Below are positions 13,028 through 15,572 of a stretch of 15,572 nt of DNA, in pieces. Origin of the DNA: Elusimicrobia bacterium RIFCSPLOWO2_01_FULL_64_13 (GTDB lineage: Bacteria > Elusimicrobiota > Elusimicrobia > 2-02-FULL-39-32); the NCBI GenBank assembly GCA_001800095.1, contig MGUT01000074.1, forward strand, positions 6,179 through 21,750, read 5' to 3'. The notes under the pieces were generated by a model. That model was not told the origin of the DNA, did not search any database, and saw only the letters and a program-made list of their open reading frames with translations. The stretch's first letter is position 1. Each line of letters starts with the position of its first letter. The position numbers and the translations under genes are program-made.

Positions 13028-13034
13028 AAGGGGG
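13028..13034 (+). promoter_or_regulatory. Shine-Dalgarno AAGGGGG that decides the small gene's start
   Basis: AAGGGGG lies one base before an ATG at 13036 and seven bases before a second in-frame ATG at 13042. Only the second has proper spacing, so the protein should start MSEAE. This is one of the few clear Shine-Dalgarno sites in the window. Confidence 0.65.
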
Positions 13035-13041
13035 TATGACC

Positions 13042-13251
13042 ATGAGCGAAGCGGAAATCATAAGGATCGAGTACGAGGCCATAAAGAAGTTCTGCCGGGG
13101 AGATAAGGGCCTGGCCCTTAAAATCACCAGCGAGCTGGGTCTGAAAATGAGGGACTATATCGACGTCCGCAACCCTTCCGCCGTTACGGTGGAGGAACTT
13201 TGCGGCGTATTGGAGACAGCGCTGACCAATTGGAATCGTAATGAAATGTAA
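13042..13251 (+). CDS. Unrecognised 69-residue soluble protein
   Basis: I do not recognise this protein. It is 69 residues from ATG 13042 (71 if the ATG at 13036 is used). It is charged and soluble, with no signal peptide or membrane segment. An N-terminal helix (EAEIIRIEYEAIKKFCRGD), a GLALKITSELGLKM helix, a short strand-like MRDYIDVRN and a final helix VEELCGVLETALTNW suggest an all-helical or alpha/beta small domain. Two Cys (about residues 18 and 54) are not in a CxxC pair. It has its own promoter candidate, leader hairpin and a good Shine-Dalgarno, and its last 11 bases overlap the M23 peptidase gene, so the two are coupled. A regulatory or chaperone-like partner of the peptidase is possible, but this is speculation. 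Confidence 0.75.
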   Translation: MSEAEIIRIEYEAIKKFCRGDKGLALKITSELGLKMRDYIDVRNPSAVTVEELCGVLETALTNWNRNEM

Positions 13252-14008
13252 AGCAATTAAGACGTTGATCTTCGCCTCCGTCTGCATGATCGCGGGCATG
13301 GAAGTCCATTTCATGGCCAAGAGGAAGCTTCTGCCCTCCCGCAAGAAGGCCCATTCCCCGACCCTGGCCGGAGCGACCTATGGGCTGGGAGGGGCCGAAT
13401 TCGAGGACCGTTCTTTCATGCGGAAGACCGCGAGCGTCCGGTCCTGGAAATTCGGGGCCAGAGGCCTCTACGACCCGACCGAGCTCATCATGGGAGAGTC
13501 CGAGGAGAGGACGGAGCTTTTCAGCCGCGTCCCCCAATTCACGACACTTGGATTCAAGAACACCCGTTACATCCCCCAGGGCTGGCCGGCGGAGGGAGAT
13601 GTGTCCTCCAAGTTCGGCCGCCGCCGTTCCCCTTTCTACCGCGGTTCCCGCCTGCACGCCGGAGTGGACATCGCCAACGAGCCCGGAACCCCGGTCCTGG
13701 CCACGGCGGACGGCATCGTCAAGTTGGCCGACTGGCAGGGCACCTACGGGATGCTGGTGGTCCTGGACCACGGATTCGGCTACGAGACCTACTACGGCCA
13801 CAACGTGCATGTCCTCGTCCAGCCGGGCCAGCGCGTCCGGCGCGGGCAGGTCCTGGCGTTCATGGGCACGTCCGGGGCCAGCACCGGCTGCCATATCCAC
13901 TACGAAGTCCGCCGCGGCGGCCATCCTGTGGACCCCATGGGCTACATGGGCCTGCCCGGCTTCAAGAACCTCGCCAAGCGCCGCGACCTCGCCGAAGCTA
14001 AATCCTGA
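13241..14008 (+). CDS. M23-family peptidase (LytM-type), probable peptidoglycan hydrolase
   Basis: A 255-residue protein with a C-terminal M23 metalloendopeptidase domain (about 120-235). All four zinc and catalytic positions are visible: H139 and D143 in HAGVDIAN, H187 in YYGHN, and H218/H220 in HIHYE. It should therefore be an active zinc enzyme cutting peptide cross-links, not a degenerate LytM activator. Residues 8-20 (TLIFASVCMIAGM) form a short hydrophobic stretch after a basic start and may be a signal peptide or anchor. Residues 25-115 are a spacer without a known domain. The start is ATG 13241, which overlaps the small upstream gene by 11 bases; an ATG at 13313 (MAKRKLL) would lose the export signal and is less likely. 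A wall hydrolase fits the LysM proteins in the same region. Confidence 0.88.
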   Translation: MKCKAIKTLIFASVCMIAGMEVHFMAKRKLLPSRKKAHSPTLAGATYGLGGAEFEDRSFMRKTASVRSWKFGARGLYDPTELIMGESEERTELFSRVPQFTTLGFKNTRYIPQGWPAEGDVSSKFGRRRSPFYRGSRLHAGVDIANEPGTPVLATADGIVKLADWQGTYGMLVVLDHGFGYETYYGHNVHVLVQPGQRVRRGQVLAFMGTSGASTGCHIHYEVRRGGHPVDPMGYMGLPGFKNLAKRRDLAEAKS

Positions 14009-14024
14009 CGCCATCAAAGCCGAA

Positions 14025-14053
14025 GTGACAGGACCGCCCGGATAAGATACAAT
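14025..14053 (+). promoter_or_regulatory. Sigma70-type promoter of the His-rich membrane protein
   Basis: GTGACA (14025-14030, 5/6), a 17-base spacer and TACAAT (14048-14053, 5/6). The -10 box ends 13 bases before the ATG at 14067, so the leader would be only about seven bases. Confidence 0.6.
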
Positions 14054-14066
14054 AGGGCCTGGAACC

Positions 14067-14690
14067 ATGAACCTGGCCCTCAAAGAAAGCATCCGCCACG
14101 AGCTCTCTCACCACGCCCCGTTCACGATATTCGGGGCCCTGACCGGGATCCTCATCATGGCCGGATTCCCCCACCTGCCCAGGGAGACTTCCTACAAGCT
14201 TTTCTATACCCTGCATCCCCTCCACGTTTTTTTCAGCTCTCTGACGGCGGCGTCCATCTATTCCCTCCACGAATGTTCCGGGCTGCCCAGGAAATGCGGC
14301 CTGCGCAAGCTGATCCTTGTGGCGTTCGTGGGGGCGGTGGGCCTGGGGACATTGAGCGATTCACTGATCCCTTATCTGGGAGAGGTCATTCTCGGCCTTC
14401 CGGAAAGGCAGCTTCATATCGGATTCATCGAGGAATGGTGGATCGTCAATCCCCTGGCCTTCCTGGGGATCCTGATCGCCTTCTATAAGCCCATGTCCAG
14501 GATGCCTCACGCGGCCCATGTCCTTATCAGCACCTGGGCGTCCCTGTTCCACATGATGATGGCGGTGGGAATCGAGCTGGCCTGGTGGACCTACCCTGTC
14601 ATATTCCTGTTCCTTTTCGCGGCAGTGTGGCTTCCCTGCTGCGTGAGCGACATCGTCTTCCCCCTCCTTTTCGTCCACAAGCGTTCCTGA
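14067..14690 (+). CDS. His-rich polytopic membrane protein, function unknown
   Basis: A 207-residue integral membrane protein that I cannot place in a named family with confidence. About six hydrophobic segments are seen (roughly 18-34, 50-66, 80-97, 126-140, 152-172, 175-202). Polar residues recur in or beside them: HELSHH near the N terminus (residues 11-16), HPLH (50-53), GTLSDSLIPYLGE (94-106), HIGFIEEWW (117-125), HAAH (148-151) and PCCVSD (190-195). Twelve His in 207 residues, with Asp and Glu in membrane regions, suggest a metal-binding or metal-transporting protein, which is inference. The HExxH-like string at 11-15 sits before the first membrane helix and probably is not a protease site. 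It has its own promoter and ends nine bases before the AspT-like gene, so they may be co-transcribed. Confidence 0.8.
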   Translation: MNLALKESIRHELSHHAPFTIFGALTGILIMAGFPHLPRETSYKLFYTLHPLHVFFSSLTAASIYSLHECSGLPRKCGLRKLILVAFVGAVGLGTLSDSLIPYLGEVILGLPERQLHIGFIEEWWIVNPLAFLGILIAFYKPMSRMPHAAHVLISTWASLFHMMMAVGIELAWWTYPVIFLFLFAAVWLPCCVSDIVFPLLFVHKRS

Positions 14691-14699
14691 TCGTCTCCC

Positions 14700-15572
14700 A
14701 TGAACTGGCTATTGGAAATTTTCACCGCTAATTCAGTTGCGCACTCCATCCTGGTCCTGTCCCTGGTGATAGCGGGAGGTCTGGCCCTGGGAAGCTTCAA
14801 GGCCTTCGGCATCAGTTTGGGCGTGGCCGGCGTCCTTTTCAGCGGGCTCCTCTTCGCGCATTTCGGGATCACCATCGACCCCACGGTCATGGAGTTCGCG
14901 CGGGAGTTCGGGTTGATCGTGTTCGTCTACACCATAGGCATGCAGGTGGGCCCCGGGTTCTTCGCCTCCCTCAAGCGCCAGGGACTGCCCTTGAACCTGA
15001 TGGCCCTGGCGATCGTTCTCCTGGGCACGGGGATGACCCTCCTCGTCAGCCGGTACGGCCGGATCGAGCTTCCCATCGCCGCGGGCCTCCTGGCCGGCGG
15101 CACGACGAACACCCCCAGTCTGGCCGCGGCCCAGCAGATCTTGGAGGGCTCCGATATGCCCGGCCTGGGCTACGCCGTCGCCTACCCTTTCGGGATATTG
15201 GGCGTCATCATCGTAATGCTCCTGGTGCGGGCCGCGTTCCGGGTCGACCTCAAGGACGAAAAAGACAAGATGACCCTCGAAGACAGGCGGAGCAAGGTCA
15301 GGACCATGAACCTCGAAGTCAGGAACGAGAACCTGTTCGGCAGGCCCCTGAAATCCGTTCCCAACCTGGAGGAATGCGGGGTCGTGGTCTCGCGGATCTA
15401 TCATGAGGGCTCCCTTGAAGTCGCCGAGCCGGACTCCATTCTGCGGAAGGGAGACGTGATCCTGGCGGTGGGTCCCAAGGAAGGCCTGGAGAACGTCCGC
15501 GTGATCGTCGGGGTGGAGAGCGCCCTGGACCTCCAGTCCCTTCCCAGCCGCATCACGAGCCGCCGGATACTT
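14700..15572 (+). CDS. AspT/YidE-family (AAE) transporter, N-terminal part
   Basis: The first 291 residues of a larger membrane protein that leaves the window with no stop. It matches the aspartate:alanine exchanger (AAE) family, whose members have two half-membrane domains around two regulatory TrkA-C (RCK_C) domains and run to about 550 residues. Residues 1-180 hold about five to six membrane segments, with the family's GGTTNTPSLAAAQQIL (133-148) in a position equal to the GALTGTPxLxAA half-site motif. Residues about 203-270 are the first RCK_C domain (EVRNENLFGRPLKSVPNL ending LRKGDVILAVGP). Exchange substrate is unknown. The start is ATG 14700, nine bases after the upstream stop, and gives MNWLLEIF; no Shine-Dalgarno is visible. 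The second half lies beyond the end. Confidence 0.9.
   Translation, partial: MNWLLEIFTANSVAHSILVLSLVIAGGLALGSFKAFGISLGVAGVLFSGLLFAHFGITIDPTVMEFAREFGLIVFVYTIGMQVGPGFFASLKRQGLPLNLMALAIVLLGTGMTLLVSRYGRIELPIAAGLLAGGTTNTPSLAAAQQILEGSDMPGLGYAVAYPFGILGVIIVMLLVRAAFRVDLKDEKDKMTLEDRRSKVRTMNLEVRNENLFGRPLKSVPNLEECGVVVSRIYHEGSLEVAEPDSILRKGDVILAVGPKEGLENVRVIVGVESALDLQSLPSRITSRRIL

Noticed and set aside
13200..13240. Separate promoter for the M23 gene inside the small gene
   Set aside because: TTGGAG and a weak -10 were considered, but no acceptable -10 box was found; the gene overlap fits co-transcription.
13313..14008. Alternative M23 start at ATG 13313
   Set aside because: It would drop the only export-like hydrophobic segment from a wall hydrolase.
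14097..14111. HExxH-like string (HELSH) in the His-rich membrane protein as a protease site
   Set aside because: It lies before the first membrane segment, next to the N terminus, with no distant third ligand in a protease context; chance is likelier.

Overview
The window is a GC-rich (roughly 60-65 % by eye), tightly packed bacterial chromosome segment. I see no tRNA or rRNA gene, CRISPR array, insertion sequence or phage gene, and no gene-free stretch over about 130 bases. The separate glyQ and glyS genes, the phoH/HD-hydrolase/ybeY/recO gene order, lipoprotein and LysM envelope proteins and many SD-less starts point to a free-living diderm-type bacterium, possibly an uncultured candidate lineage. 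Elusimicrobiota- or Omnitrophota-like is a guess; nothing here settles the phylum.

Left half (1-8434) is read on the minus strand. From the promoter at 8443-8471 it holds a LysM protein, phoH, a 7TM-HD phosphodiesterase of PgpH type that lacks the usual extracellular sensor, and ybeY. A second promoter (4948-4976) drives recO-glyQ-glyS. A third (1263-1290), inside the end of glyS, drives a second LysM protein, a small membrane-anchored TPR-like protein and the start of an XRE-type helix-turn-helix gene that leaves the window. The order phoH-pgpH-ybeY-recO-glyQ-glyS is the conserved Firmicutes-style cluster (phoH-pgpH-ybeY-dgkA-cdd-era-recO-glyQ-glyS) without dgkA, cdd and era. It couples RNA maturation, cyclic di-AMP turnover, recombination repair and glycyl-tRNA charging.

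Right half (8543-15572) is read on the plus strand. It starts with two stand-alone receiver-domain response regulators, then a probable operon of a DedA-family protein, a CNNM/DUF21-CBS protein, an AI-2E-family permease and a GNA1162-like lipoprotein. After a 132-base leader region come an unrecognised 69-residue protein overlapping an M23 peptidase, then a His-rich polytopic membrane protein of unknown function, and the first part of an AspT/YidE-family transporter cut by the window end. Most of these act in or at the envelope.

The most striking trait is in initiation. Several genes have a near-consensus sigma70 -10 box only 7-13 bases before the start codon (LysM-1, LysM-2, the first regulator, dedA, the His-rich membrane protein), which predicts leaderless or nearly leaderless mRNAs. 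Many internal genes have no Shine-Dalgarno sequence and are joined by NTGA stop/start overlaps that use ATG, GTG, TTG and apparently CTG as starts.
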